From NCBI RefSeq assembly GCF_018831625.1, contig NZ_CP065193.1, forward strand, positions 1,054,001 through 1,118,000: 64,000 bases of DNA. The letters run 5' to 3'. Origin of the DNA: Spiroplasma endosymbiont of 'Nebria riversi' (GTDB taxonomy: Bacteria > Bacillota_I > Bacilli_A > Mycoplasmatales > Nriv7). The notes below the pieces were generated by a model. It made no database searches and was not told the origin of the DNA. It saw nothing but the letters and a program-made list of their open reading frames with translations. The position numbers and the translations under genes are program-made. Shown here in pieces: positions 34,551-44,721 of this stretch (positions are counted from its first letter, which is position 1; each line of letters opens with the position of its first letter).

Positions 34551-34867
34551 TTTTCAAAGCTCTTTTTTCCTTAATTTTCTTAACAATAAGTCAAACTAAT
34601 TTTTCAACTTGAAAAGCAATAAATACCGCACTACCAAATCAATAAACAAACAATCCGAGCAACATAATGGCGGTATTTAAGCTAAAAAACTTATACATAT
34701 CTTTTTCAATAAATTCAATAAATTCTCTATTTGTTCCCAGTATCCAATAAAGTTAAAGTTCAAAGTATTAAGTTTATAAAGATAAAAACAATGCTAAGTA
34801 ATATTTTTAACCAATGATTTTTAAATCAATTTTTAATTCTTATTTTAAATTGCACTTTTTCTTTCAT
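34528..34867 (-). pseudogene. Plectrovirus two-TM protein, frameshifted
   Basis: Begins MKEKVQFKIRIKNWFKNHW, 11 bases after rep, and ends KIKEKRALKNETKQTN. The relative at 48894-49238 (114 aa) shows the intact form: a basic start, TM, an acidic loop, then a second TM. Here a one-base change near 34730, at GGGAACAAATAG, produces TAG in the first frame. Both halves are otherwise recognisable. Confidence 0.7.
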
Positions 34868-34877
34868 TTTTTTACTT

Positions 34878-35720
34878 CTAATGTTTCATTTTTCTTAGTT
34901 GATTTCTAAATCTTAAGCTTTCTAACGAAGTATAATTTTCACTTTCAAAGTCTACATAATTAATATTTTTAAATTCATAGATTGCTCCGCACATTTTAGT
35001 TTTAAATTTATTAACTTTTGATTTTAAGTACTTTACAAATTCAGAATTTATGGTTCTATTAACAATATTATTCAAAGTATCGGTAAATACTTGTTTTCTA
35101 GTAATGGGATTTTGACAGTTGTAAGAGAATTGATAAGCCCTGATATTTAAGTCATACTGATTTAATGAGTTTTCATTCATGACATTTTTAGTTATATATT
35201 TGGAGCAATATTTTAAAACCATTTCATTAGTGTTTTCACGAACTCTAATATTTTTATTAATTCCATAAGATCAAAATTGTAAAATAATTTTATGAGGTAT
35301 TTTTTCGGTGATTAAAATATGAAAATGAATAATGCCTCGTTTCTGATATGTATATGTATACAAATACTTAATATTTTTATTGTTAACTTTAAATCAGTAT
35401 TTTAATTTTTTAAAAAATTTATTTAAATCACGCTTACATTTTCTAATATCAAATTCATTAACATCAGCATAAGTAAGGGTTAAGAATGTAAGTTTTTTAC
35501 AGTCTCAAAAATTATGATATGCATTCCTAATAACATTAGATTTTGCACGAATATTGCTATTAAGCATTTTTGTATCACAATTACCTTTATTTTTTAAACC
35601 GCCAGCATTGTGGTTATTTGTTTTAATTCGTTCTAAGGGCATAACGATATTACGAATATATTGACCGTAATAAATCGTTTTCATATAAAAATCAGTCGGA
35701 TTTTGAAGTTTTAAATTCAT
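34878..35720 (-). CDS. Plectrovirus replication initiator (HUH Rep)
   Basis: A 280-aa protein with the three rolling-circle motifs: motif 1 LTLTYAD (residues 80-86), motif 2 HFHIL (132-136), and motif 3 with tyrosines in YCSKYITK (171-178). Such proteins nick the phage double-strand origin and stay attached through Tyr. The frame is intact, with TGA as Trp. Just upstream lies a GC-rich palindromic block (35774-35836), a plausible nick region. Next in order are the two-TM genes. It is the only Rep gene in the window. Confidence 0.85.
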
Positions 35721-35773
35721 ATTTTATGCTCCCGTTTTAGATTTTTGCCAGTTGTGTTATTTAATCAAGTAAT

Positions 35774-35836
35774 AGTCGGCGAAGCCGACTAACCCGCTAG
35801 CGGGCGGGGGCATACGCCTTCCGCACCGCTTCGCAG
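35774..35836 (-). promoter_or_regulatory. GC-rich palindromes, candidate phage origin
   Basis: The stem-loop AGTCGGC-GAA-GCCGACT (35774-35790) and the perfect palindrome CCCGCTAGCGGG (35793-35804) are followed by a conserved motif (reverse strand GAAGCGGTGCGGAAGGCGT). In a genome this AT-rich the base composition stands out. It lies directly upstream of rep. Similar blocks are at 20405-20450 and 57613-57655. Confidence 0.6.
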
Positions 35837-35929
35837 ACCAAGATGTTTATCAATTAACTGGACAAGTTTTTTTGATTTTTTGATAATTCAGTTTTTTGCA
35901 AGTTAACTATTTTGGGGTTTTTTCAAAAG

Positions 35930-36142
35930 TTAATTCGCAACTAAAAAATGATTTAACATTTTATAAATTTCTTGTTGTTCTAGATTGTTATCATCAATTC
36001 ATAAGGCTTTTTGTTCGCCGGTAGGCTAAAATAAGTCATTTTCATAACGCAAAAATTCGGCAGAGCAACCCGACATCGTAGAACCATCTTTATTTTTAAA
36101 TATTGTTCTTTTTATACTAACTAATTTAACATTATATTTCAT
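35930..36142 (-). pseudogene. Plectrovirus small protein with nonsense codon
   Basis: A 70-codon frame MKYNVKLVSIKRTIFKN ... MLNHFLVAN behind AAAGGGAAAAAG, interrupted by one TAG (codon 39). The position ahead of rep and the size would fit a single-strand DNA-binding or accessory replication protein, but I see no motif to prove it. Confidence 0.55.
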
Positions 36143-36263
36143 TTTTCTTTTTCCCTTTCGGATTTAAAATTTTTTTAATATGATTAATAAATTTTTGGTC
36201 GTAAACATCGTTATTTTCTAAGTTTTTAATATGCAAACACCAACGACATATTTTATAATTTAT
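36132..36263 (-). CDS. Small phage ORF without clear start
   Basis: An open frame of 43 codons after a GAAAGGA ribosome-like site. It has no ATG, GTG or TTG in position; ATA would be the first codon. It includes CRWC and ends in a basic tail (LNPKGKKKNEI) overlapping the next start. A degraded or non-canonically initiated phage gene; function unknown. Confidence 0.4.
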   Translation of the reverse strand: MNYKICRWCLHIKNLENNDVYDQKFINHIKKILNPKGKKKNEI

Positions 36264-36277
36264 CGTTCCTTTCAAAA

Positions 36278-36430
36278 TTAAAAACTCTTTTCATCACAAG
36301 AATTACAGATTCCAACTGTATTTTTATTACCAATGACATAGTTTTCGCTGTCGTATTCAATACAAAATATTACTGCCAAAAGAATATAGCCCCCAAAATA
36401 ATTTATAAAAACCAAATGTGCAAAACATCT
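36278..36430 (-). pseudogene. Truncated phage ORF with CxxC
   Basis: A frame with no start codon, ending ...TVGICNSCDEKSF. The 5' end is lost at the phage-chromosome junction marked by the TGTAGAAACCA half-site. The pair of cysteines suggests a small metal-binding protein, but the fragment is too short to classify. Confidence 0.4.
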
Positions 36431-36759
36431 GTGGTTTCTACAAATTCAGTAAGATGACTTATTGATAGAGTTGCTTTTTTAAAAATTTCTATATCAAGTT
36501 TATTTTCAGAAGTAAAATAATTTTTATTTTTTCAAAGTTTAGAATCGTTTCTAAAAACTAAATCTTTAGATGAACTAATTGTATTATCATAAATTGCAGC
36601 ATTATTATAAATTTTAGCATATTGATTTTTAACATAATCATTTGATGAAAATACCCCTAAAAGGATAACTAACATTATTAAAATAACAATTAGTAAACTA
36701 ATTACTTGAAAAAAGTTTTGAAAAAAACTATAAATAATACTTTTAAATAACTTTAACAT
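36403..36759 (-). pseudogene. ABC permease, N-terminal fragment
   Basis: MLKLFKSIIYSFFQNFF, then a long TM and the first part of an extracytoplasmic domain (VKNQYAKIYNNAAIYDNTI). This resembles the N-terminal layout of the large FtsX-type permease at 28265. The frame ends after 118 codons in phage-derived sequence. GAGGTAA lies ahead of the ATG. The rest of the gene (over 1000 codons in relatives) is missing, apparently lost at phage integration. The rnc operon ends 32 bases away on the same strand, and this gene would have been next in line. Confidence 0.65.
36431..36442. repeat. Half of the phage-edge stem-loop
   Basis: GTGGTTTCTACA matches one arm of the 41-bp stem-loop found at 21017, 56894 and 62116. 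Phage DNA lies on its left and a truncated permease gene on its right, so this half-site marks the junction. Confidence 0.6.
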
Positions 36760-36790
36760 CTAATTACCTCATTAATTGCTATCTTTTTAT

Positions 36791-37483
36791 TTAAACAACC
36801 TTAACTAATTTTAAATAAGCATCTTTTGCAGCTGCTTGCTCAGCTTTACTATGTGAACTACCACTTCCCTTACCAAAAATAATGTCACCACTTTTTACAA
36901 TAGCAACATATTGATAGCTATTTTTATCTTTATGTTCAAAAATAACTTTATATTCAATAGGATCTTGGTGTTCAGTTTGTAAATATTCTTGTAATAAAGT
37001 TTTATAATCTTTAACTAAATAAATACTTTTATCTTTAATTTTATTAAATAATGTTTGCATTAAAAATGTATTAACCGCTTGTTGGCCTAAATCTAAATAA
37101 ATAGCACCGACAATAGCTTCAAAAACATCACCTAAAATGCTATCTTTTTCACGACCACCCGTTTGAATTTCGCCTTTACCTAAGCGAATATATTCATTAA
37201 TCTTATAAAATCTACACACTTGTGCTAAGGTTTCTTCTCTAACAATTTGACTTCGCCAAATTGTTAACTCGCCTTCATTTAAATCATCATTTATTCAATA
37301 TAAATATAATGTTGTATACATTTGCAACACCGCATCACCTAAAAATTCTAATCGTTGATAATTAAAATTTAATTGCTTTTCATTAGCATATGAACTATGA
37401 GTCAAAGCTTCTTCATATAAATTAATATTTCGTGATTCTAAATTAAATGTTTTTAACAAAATTTTAATTTCTTCAATAAACAT
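36791..37483 (-). CDS. rnc: Ribonuclease III
   Basis: A double-strand RNA endonuclease for rRNA processing. 230 aa: the catalytic domain has signature QRLEFLGDAVL (the usual leading Glu replaced by Gln, an allowed variant) and the second acidic motif GDVFEAIVGAIYLD. A C-terminal dsRNA-binding domain ends AEQAAAKDAYLKL. The key Glu and Asp residues are present. It lies 6 bases after plsX, a common order. Confidence 0.95.
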
Positions 37484-37489
37484 AAATCC

Positions 37490-38515
37490 TTATTTTCCTT
37501 CTTCTTTAACAACATTATTTTTAATTAGTGATAATACATCTTCTAAAAGCGCTTTCCGAACTAATTTTAAAGTACTAAAAAATGCTTTAACATCACTACT
37601 ACCATGCGCTTTAAAAACAATGCCATTAACACCAATTAAAATTGCTCCGCCCGTATTTCGATAGTCAAAAATTTCTTTAATTTCATTAAATGCTTTTTTC
37701 AAACATAATGATGCTAACTTACGAAAGATATTCTTAGTAAACTGATTTCGTAAAACTTGCAATAAATTCCGTGACGTTCCTTCAACCGCTTTCAAGGAAA
37801 TATTACCAGTAAAACCATCAGTTACAACAATATCAATATCACCATTCATAAAATTATTAGGTTCAATATTACCAACAAAATTTAATTGTGAATTGTTACT
37901 TAATTTTATATAAGTTTTTTGATGATACTTCTTACCTTTTTTCTCTTCTGTACCAATATTTAATAATGCTACTTTTGGTTGCGATAATTCTCAAATTTTT
38001 TGAACATAAATATTTGCCATCATAGCAAATATTTCTAAATCATTACTATCATTTTCAACATTAGCTCCCGCATCAATAAGCACAACTTGCTTATTTTTTA
38101 TTTTTGTTGGCATAATTGCCATAAAAGCTGGACGACTAACACCAGTTATTTCTTTTAAAATAAAATGATTAGCTGCTAAAAAAGGACCCGTAGCCCCTGC
38201 TGTTAATACTGCATCAGCTTCTTTATTAGCAACACATTCAATTGCTTTACTCATTGAATTATCGTTTTTTCTTCTAATATCTAAAATACTATCAGTCATC
38301 ATTATTTCTTCATTAGCATTTTTAAAACTAATCCGCGATAATAACTTTTCATTTAATTTAGAACCAATTAAATATTCTTTAATTATCAGCTCGTTACCAA
38401 CTAAAATAATATCAATGTCATTATATTGTTGTAAAAATTTTATGACACCACTTATTAGTGGTTTATGTCCTAAATCTGAGCCCATAACATCTACTGCAAT
38501 TTTCACAAACTTCAC
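37490..38515 (-). CDS. plsX: Phosphate acyltransferase PlsX
   Basis: Converts acyl donors to acyl-phosphate for membrane lipid synthesis. 341 aa, start MKFVKIAVDVMGSDLGHKP, with the conserved AVLTAGATGPFLA, LIDAGANVE and DGFTGNISLKAVEG segments. It is flanked by the fatty acid kinase-like gene and rnc, so the fatty-acid activation genes form one operon. ATG 38515 is preceded by AAAGAGGTGAAG. Confidence 0.95.
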
Positions 38516-38539
38516 CTCTTTTTAACAATTAAATTATAT

Positions 38540-40168
38540 CTATTCAACACCAAATATGAAAGGATATACTGGTTGTTCGCCTTCAATTTTTTCATATTCA
38601 ACATCAAAGTTTTCATCAATATACTTTTCAATTAGTCGTAAATCTTGGCGTTTAGCATCTTCGCCAATAAAAATTGTTACCAATTGCGATGATGATTTAC
38701 TAATCATTTTACTTAGTAATTTTTTTGCTACTAAAACTAAATCTGCTTCTTGAGTATAAATTTTTTTATCTAAAATACCAAGATAATTTCCTTCTTTCAC
38801 AGCAACACCATCAATAGTTGTTGTTCTAACAGCATTAGTAATTCTTGCTGACAAAATTTTTTTAGTAGCATTTTTCATATTATTAAAATTTTTTTTAGCA
38901 CTTTTTTCTTCCTTATTAAAACTAAGAATACTAAGCATTCCTTCTGGAATTGAAGTTGTAGGGATAACATAAACATTAGATTTCTTTTCTAGTTTCGCTG
39001 CTTGTTGTGCAGTTGAAATAATATTAGAATTATTTGGTAAAATATAAACATCTTTAGCATCAACTAATTCAATCGCTTTTAAAAAATCATCAGTTGATGG
39101 GTTCATTGTTTGCCCCCCACTAACTACATACGATGCTTGTAAGTCATTCATAAAATATTTTGCTAAACCTTTACCAACAGCAACAGTAATAATTGCTCAA
39201 GGGTTATTTAAACTACGAATTTCTTTAATTTCTGTACTATGCTTTTTTGCTTGCAAACCCATATTTTCAATTTTTACTTTTTGAAAATCACCAAATTGTT
39301 GTAAATAAACTAATATTTGCCCGGGCATTAACGAATGAACATGAACTTTAAAAATATCTTGATCTTGAACAACAACGATTGATTTACAACCTTGCTCTTC
39401 TAACGAAAAGCGAACTTTTTCTAAAGGAAAATTTTTTTGTTTCATTTCACTTAAAATAACAATCGTTTCTGTACAATAACCAAAATTTTCATCATCTAAT
39501 TTAATAGCAACTTCTTTATTATCACTAGCTACTAAATTCTTTTTCTTTTTAATTTCTTTCCCTTTTTCTAATGAATAAACCATTCCCTCAATAATTTTAA
39601 CTAATCCAAAACCGCCTGAATCAACAACACCAACTTCTTTTAAAATTGGCAATAACTCAGGAGTTTGTGCTAATGCATTGTTAGCATTTTCCAAAAACTT
39701 ATCCATGAATTTTAATGGCAATATTGTTTCCTTAGTTTCAAGTTTAGTATCATCAATAGCAAGTCTAATAACAGTTAAAATTGTTCCTTCAATAGGCTTC
39801 ATAACCGCTTTATAAGCTACTTGTTTAGCATAAGTTCATGCTTTTAGTAAATCGCTAGTACTGATAAATTCTTCATGAACTAATCCTTTACTAAAACCAC
39901 GAAAAATTTGGGATAAAATAACTCCTGAATTTCCCCTAGCTCCCATAATCAAACCGCGACTAAACACATTTGCTATTTCAGTAATACTAGAAGTTTCATA
40001 TTTTTTAATTTTTTTGATAGCATTTTCCATTGTTAAATTCATATTTGTTCCCGTATCACCATCTGGAACAGGAAAAACATTTAATTTATCAATTTCTAAG
40101 TGATAATTATATAAGTTATTAGCAGCACTAATAAGCATGATTTTAAATAATTTTGCATTAATTTTCAT
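38540..40168 (-). CDS. fakA: FakA-type DAK2-domain kinase
   Basis: ATP-binding subunit of fatty acid kinase, which phosphorylates exogenous fatty acids bound by FakB. 542 aa. The N-terminal DAK2/DhaL domain has VFPVPDGDTGTNM and MGARGNSGVILSQ. A middle domain contains GYCTET, and the C-terminal domain has VSGGQTMNPST and LPNNSN. It is encoded between the Asp23-like gene and plsX, as in Firmicutes. It supports use of host fatty acids, consistent with a Mollicute lacking de novo synthesis. GAGGTAGGTG precedes the ATG. Confidence 0.93.
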
Positions 40169-40195
40169 TTTATTTCACCTACCTCTTAATAAATA

Positions 40196-40528
40196 TTATT
40201 CACTAATTAAATCATCAATGCAAATATCAATTTTAAAATTACTATCAAATTCCATTTGCTTTTCCAATTCATATTTAACACGATGTTGAACTTCTTGTAA
40301 AACTTCAAAAATATTAGTATGAATTGAACTAATAATATGAATTTTAACCCCATAATGATTTTTTTCAATTTTTTTAACATCAATTGCAGGGGTAATGTCT
40401 TTTTCTAAAGCAATGGCATCCTCATTTTCTTTATTTTCACGACTATAAGCAAATGCAACAACACCTGGTGTTATTGATACAACTTGCTTAATAATATGAG
40501 CAATTTTATCAACATCAATTAATTTCAC
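40196..40528 (-). CDS. Asp23/Gls24 family envelope-stress protein
   Basis: A 110-aa protein of the alkaline-shock (DUF322) family: VDKIAHIIKQVVSITPGV, then GVKIHIISSIHTNIFEVLQEVQHRVK. It starts with GTG 40528, with GGTGG upstream. The context, directly ahead of fakA, is the standard Firmicutes position. It has no TM itself; relatives associate with the membrane through partners. Confidence 0.88.
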   Translation of the reverse strand: MKLIDVDKIAHIIKQVVSITPGVVAFAYSRENKENEDAIALEKDITPAIDVKKIEKNHYGVKIHIISSIHTNIFEVLQEVQHRVKYELEKQMEFDSNFKIDICIDDLISE

Positions 40529-40603
40529 TTTATAACCACCATTTTATCTAATTTTTAGATTCATTATCATATAATTTTATAAATAAACTTTTAGTTTTTT
40601 AAA

Positions 40604-42404
40604 CTAAGCCATTAATCCTGCAGTATATAATGCTTTAAAGCGACCTTCTTGATTTTTTAATGTTTCAAAATTACCACTTTGAACAACACCTTTATCTTTT
40701 TCTAAAACAAGAATTTCATCAACATCTTTAATCGTTGATAAACAATGCGCAATAATAAAGGTTGTTCTTCCTTTCATTATTTGATTAAGATTTTCTTGAA
40801 TTTATTTTTCCACAATATTATCTAAAGAACTTGTTGCTTCATCTAAAATTAAAACTTCAGGATTTTTTAAAAACATTCTTGCAATTACTAATCTTTGTTT
40901 TTGACCACCAGATAAAATAAATCCCCGTTCACCTAAAATAGTATCATAACCATTTTTTAAAACAATAATAAAATCATGCAACTCTGCTTTTTTACAAGCA
41001 ACAATAACTTCTTCTTTAGTAACTTTAAAAACTCCATAACTAATATTTTCAAAGAAAGTACCATAAAAAATTCGGGGTTCTTGTTCAACATAACCAACAT
41101 GTTGTAAATAAGAAGTTAAATTAATTTTTTTTAAATCTTGATCAGCATTAATGTAAATTGTTCCCATAGAAGGATCATAAAACCTTAATAAATAGTTTAG
41201 AGATTGTTGATTTCCCTACTCCCGTTTTACAAACGAAAGCGTGAGACTTACCTTGTTCAAAATGATAGTTAAATTTATTCAAAATAATTTGATCACTATT
41301 ACGATAATAGAAACTAACATTATCAAAAATAATATTTCCCGTAACAGTCTTCATAATCGGTTGCTCTAAATTACGATTAATTTGTGGCTTTTCATTTAAT
41401 AATTCATTAATTCTAATTGACGATGTTGATGCATTAGCTAAATTATTAAAAGTACGAACTAATGTCATAATTGGAAAAATTAAAATATTAATTCCTAAAA
41501 CAAATGAAATAATAATTGGAATTGCTTCAGAATTATCTGCAACCAAAGTTTGATTATGCATCATTATTATCCCTACTAATAAAATAATAATATTCAAACT
41601 AGAAATTCCCATTTTCATAAAAGAAACAATTACTGATGATAATGTTACTTGTTTAAGTGAAGTTTTATAATAAATTTTATGAATATCCACAAAATGCTCT
41701 TTTTCATAAGTTTCTGTTCCTGATGATTTAATTAAACGAATAACACTAATGCGATCAGTAATATCGCCATTAATATTTGTCAAAACTTTGTGAACTTTAT
41801 AAGTTATTTTTTTAAAAATACCAAACACTACTAATAATGTAACTAAAATTGTTAATGCCGCGATTAAAGCAACAATAGTTAATTTAATTCTAATAGTTAA
41901 AAGAATTACAATTGCTCCAACAAAAGTAAAAATTGCTGAAAGAAAACTAATTGGTATTTGTTGTGCTTGGTCACCAATAGTAGCAGTATCAGCAATAACT
42001 TTAGTTAAAATTTCACCATTCTTTTTATTCGTATAAAATTGCATATCTAAATCAACTAAATTATTTAACACTTTATTTCGAATATCAATTTCAATCTTTT
42101 TAGCAATAATGCCCCCTAAAAAACTTTGAAAGAAATTAAAAACTCCGGAAGCAAGATAAAGAATAATGATAATAATTACATAACTAATTAACATGCCATA
42201 AGGTCCTTGCAAAACATCAGGACTAACTAATTTTTGCGTTATTTTTGGGGTGATAATGACACAAATCGACCCTAAGGCTGTAAAAATCATTATGATACAA
42301 CATTGTCATAAATATCTTTTATAGTAAAAAGCAACTACTTTAAAAAAACCACCTTTAAATTTTTTAGAAGAATTATTTTTTTCATCATCTTTGTCTTTAT
42401 TCAT
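40604..42404 (-). pseudogene. MsbA/MdlB-type ABC exporter, frameshift and nonsense
   Basis: The fused TM and ATPase half-transporter starts with MNKDKDDEKNN and has six TM segments. Walker A is altered to CKTGVGKST (first Gly of GxxGxGK replaced by Cys). After it the frame shifts by one near 41195 (KLFI then LRFYDPSMG). The second part has the signature LSGGQKQR, Walker B VLILDEAT and the H-loop IIAHCLST. It also carries a TAA between LDNIVEK and IQENLN at 40802. Two independent lesions make an active product unlikely. The remaining sequence is well conserved, so the decay is recent. Confidence 0.85.
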
Positions 42405-42523
42405 ATAAATATATCCTTTCCTAAAAAAACCATTTTGAATTTATAATAATTATACAATAAAAAATATTTATCTGCTTTACTATTTGCAAAATATCTGATT
42501 AACAATTAGAAAAATAACTAAAA

Positions 42524-42542
42524 CTTTTACTTTTACTTTTAC
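42524..42542 (+). repeat. (CTTTTA) tandem repeat in promoter region
   Basis: Three CTTTTA units in tandem, about 55 bases upstream of the ATG at 42594. In the divergent region between the ABC pseudogene and that gene. Confidence 0.6.
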
Positions 42543-42593
42543 TACTATTAATAGATAATAATATTAACGATAGTAAACGAGAGGTGGCAAATT

Positions 42594-42800
42594 ATGACTA
42601 AAGAACAACTTAAAATATATGGTAATCCATCTCAAAAAATGAATACAATTATTGAAATTCACCAACAAATAAAAGAAATTTTTAAAAATTTTCAGTTTAA
42701 TAACGAAAAAGATTGTAATATACCACAGACTTATGACAAGTACAAGAGGGTTTTAAAAGGGTCGCGTTTAGTTTTCTTAGGTATTGCTTTGAAGAAGTAA
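42594..42800 (+). CDS. Hypothetical 68-aa protein
   Basis: Preceded by a clear GAGAGGTGG ribosome site. The first 40 residues are helical and polar. The stretch CNIPQTYDKYKRVLK is a near copy of the segment at 18506-18550 (NIPQTYGKHKRVFK). It could be a mosaic of an N-terminal gene start joined to a repeated 44-bp segment. No function is recognised. Confidence 0.5.
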   Translation: MTKEQLKIYGNPSQKMNTIIEIHQQIKEIFKNFQFNNEKDCNIPQTYDKYKRVLKGSRLVFLGIALKK

Positions 42801-43072
42801 AACAATCAGCTAATTATATTATTTAATTACTAAACTAACCCTGCCTTTCTTGTTATTGTCATTTTTATTCACTACTATTTTATCATATTATTGAATTTTT
42901 ACACAATGAAAAATTATTAATTTTATTAATAAATTATCACTAATTATCTAAATTTATGTTTTCTATATTTATTCGTATATACAATACTAACTTTATTAAT
43001 TCAACTATCATCATTTTTCTTATTATATTTATTTCATAATGAAGTTTTATATATTTATTTTCTGATTTCTAT
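42801..43072. other. Intergenic stretch, no gene seen
   Basis: AT-rich sequence that probably includes the downstream end of the UPF0236-type element. GCCTTTCTTG at 42844-42853 recurs just beyond the other end of the transposase gene (44342), so these may be the element termini. I see no ORF. Confidence 0.4.
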
Positions 43073-44335
43073 TTATGAATTAATATTTTTATTAATATAA
43101 TGTAATACATTTAATTTATTTAAATTTGCCATTCTTAAATGTAATAGATTATTTAAATTCTTATGATTATATATTTTCGCTCCATATCCTAATTGTTGTT
43201 TTACCAAATGCGATACATCACTCTCAATGCTACAACCGATATTTCATTCTAAATTTTGATTATGAATACCTTGTTTATTATTACTGAAATAATTACTCGC
43301 CTTTCTTAAATTTGTTTTAATATCTTTATTTAATTCATTTTTAGCAAAACTACTACGAATGTTTTTGATTAATTCTTGGTGATTGCCATCCTTATATAAT
43401 TTAATTCAACTATTTATTGTTACTTTACGATTTTCAAAAATAATATTAAATGCAGTTTGTTTTAACTTTTTAATAGCATGACAACCATCTAAAATATATC
43501 TAACATTACCAAAACTATTGGCAATTTCTCTAATTCAAGTATCACCATCGCCACAAACAATTATTTTGTCATAATTAATATTCACATAATTTTTTTGTAA
43601 TTCCTTAATTAATAAATCACGATAATCCATCGTATTTATTCGTTTGCCAACTTTTAACATTAGAAAATGAACTCGTTTGTTTTCTAATTCTCTACGAGCA
43701 TTTTTGTATTTTTTTTCTTTATGTCCGGTATGAAAAGTAACTAAACGAATTCTTTGGTCTTTTTTAACCTTATGATCTAATGTTGCTAAAAAGGTCTCAT
43801 CTAGTTGAATATATAAATCCTTATTTTTGACATCAATTCTAGTTTTAGTTTCTTTTTCTGCTAGTTGAAAATATTCGGCAATATCATATTTATTTAAAAT
43901 ATTTGAAATACTACCTTTTGAAATATAACAATGATTTAGAGCATCTAAAACATCGCGATAGCGTTTGCCATCACCCAGAAGACTTAAAACTTTAAATTGG
44001 ACATCAAAATAAATGCGTTGTTTGGGCAATAAACCTATTTCTTTATCTAGTAAACATACATATTCAAATTTACCTGATTTTTGATTTCAATATTTATATC
44101 GGCGTCGTTTAAAAGTAACATTACCAAAAATTGTAATAATTGTTCTTAAAGCAAAATGAACTACTTTATAACCTTGTTTTAACCGATAATGATATTTATA
44201 TAAGTATTCATCTAATTTCTCATATTTGTTAGCTAATTGTTTACATTTATTGGTGTACATATTTTTATGGGTTGTAAATAAACTAAATCAATGCTTATTT
44301 TCCGGGGCTTTTAAATTATTATTAATTTCTAACAT
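43073..44335 (-). CDS. UPF0236/ISLre2-type transposase, 420 aa
   Basis: A complete frame from ATG 44335 to TAA 43073. The motifs fit the UPF0236 family: an N-terminal FGNVTFKRRRYKY-type segment, LPKQRIYFDVQ, IQLDETFLATLDH, VCGDGDTWIREIA and LDGCHAIKKL. The Asp residues in QLDET and CGDGD, with the downstream conserved DGCH, match the proposed acidic catalytic residues. Trp codons are TGA. It is the only copy of this element type in the window and appears intact. Element ends are not mapped. Confidence 0.85.
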
Positions 44336-44439
44336 AAAAATCGCCTTTCTTGGTAGTAATTTTAACAAAGTTAAATTTTGTTAGTTTATTTTTATTTTTT
44401 AAAGGTAAATATTTTCCTAGAAGTAGTATTTAATATTTT

Positions 44440-44582
44440 AGACTTGGTATATAACCTTTAATTTTATCTACTATTTTGATAATATTATTTCCTAGGTGAA
44501 GTATAAATGTTAGATAAATACAAAGATAAAAATGAATTTTATAGTTTAGTAGGCTAAAGTGTTATAGTTATGTACCAAGTCT
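44440..44582. repeat. Candidate miniature inverted-repeat element (143 b)
   Basis: AGACTTGGTATATAAC at one end and the inverted GTTATGTACCAAGTCT at the other match at 15 of 16 positions. The interior has no long ORF, only a 16-codon frame. It lies between the UPF0236 gene and the secreted-protein gene. Confidence 0.5.
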
Positions 44583-44629
44583 TTTGAAAAAATGATAGAA
44601 ATTCTTATTTGATGATTTATAATTAATTT

Positions 44630-44721
44630 GTATTAATTAAATTGTAAAAATTTAAGAAATAGTTGGGTGATCTATAAAAATTTATTAATTAGTAAAAATT
44701 CATGAAAGTAATTTGATTAAT
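44630..44721 (+). promoter_or_regulatory. Shared leader of secreted-family gene
   Basis: TTATTAATTAGTAAAAATTCA and the following GAAAG match the leader at 18665-18690. It includes the ribosome region of the gene at 44722, which is weak. Confidence 0.5.

Noticed and set aside
44411-44441. TTTTCCTAGAAGTAGTATTT resembling a chromosomal dif site
   Set aside because: Only the first 11 bases look like the Bacillus-type left arm; the right arm does not match, and I see no other terminus feature.
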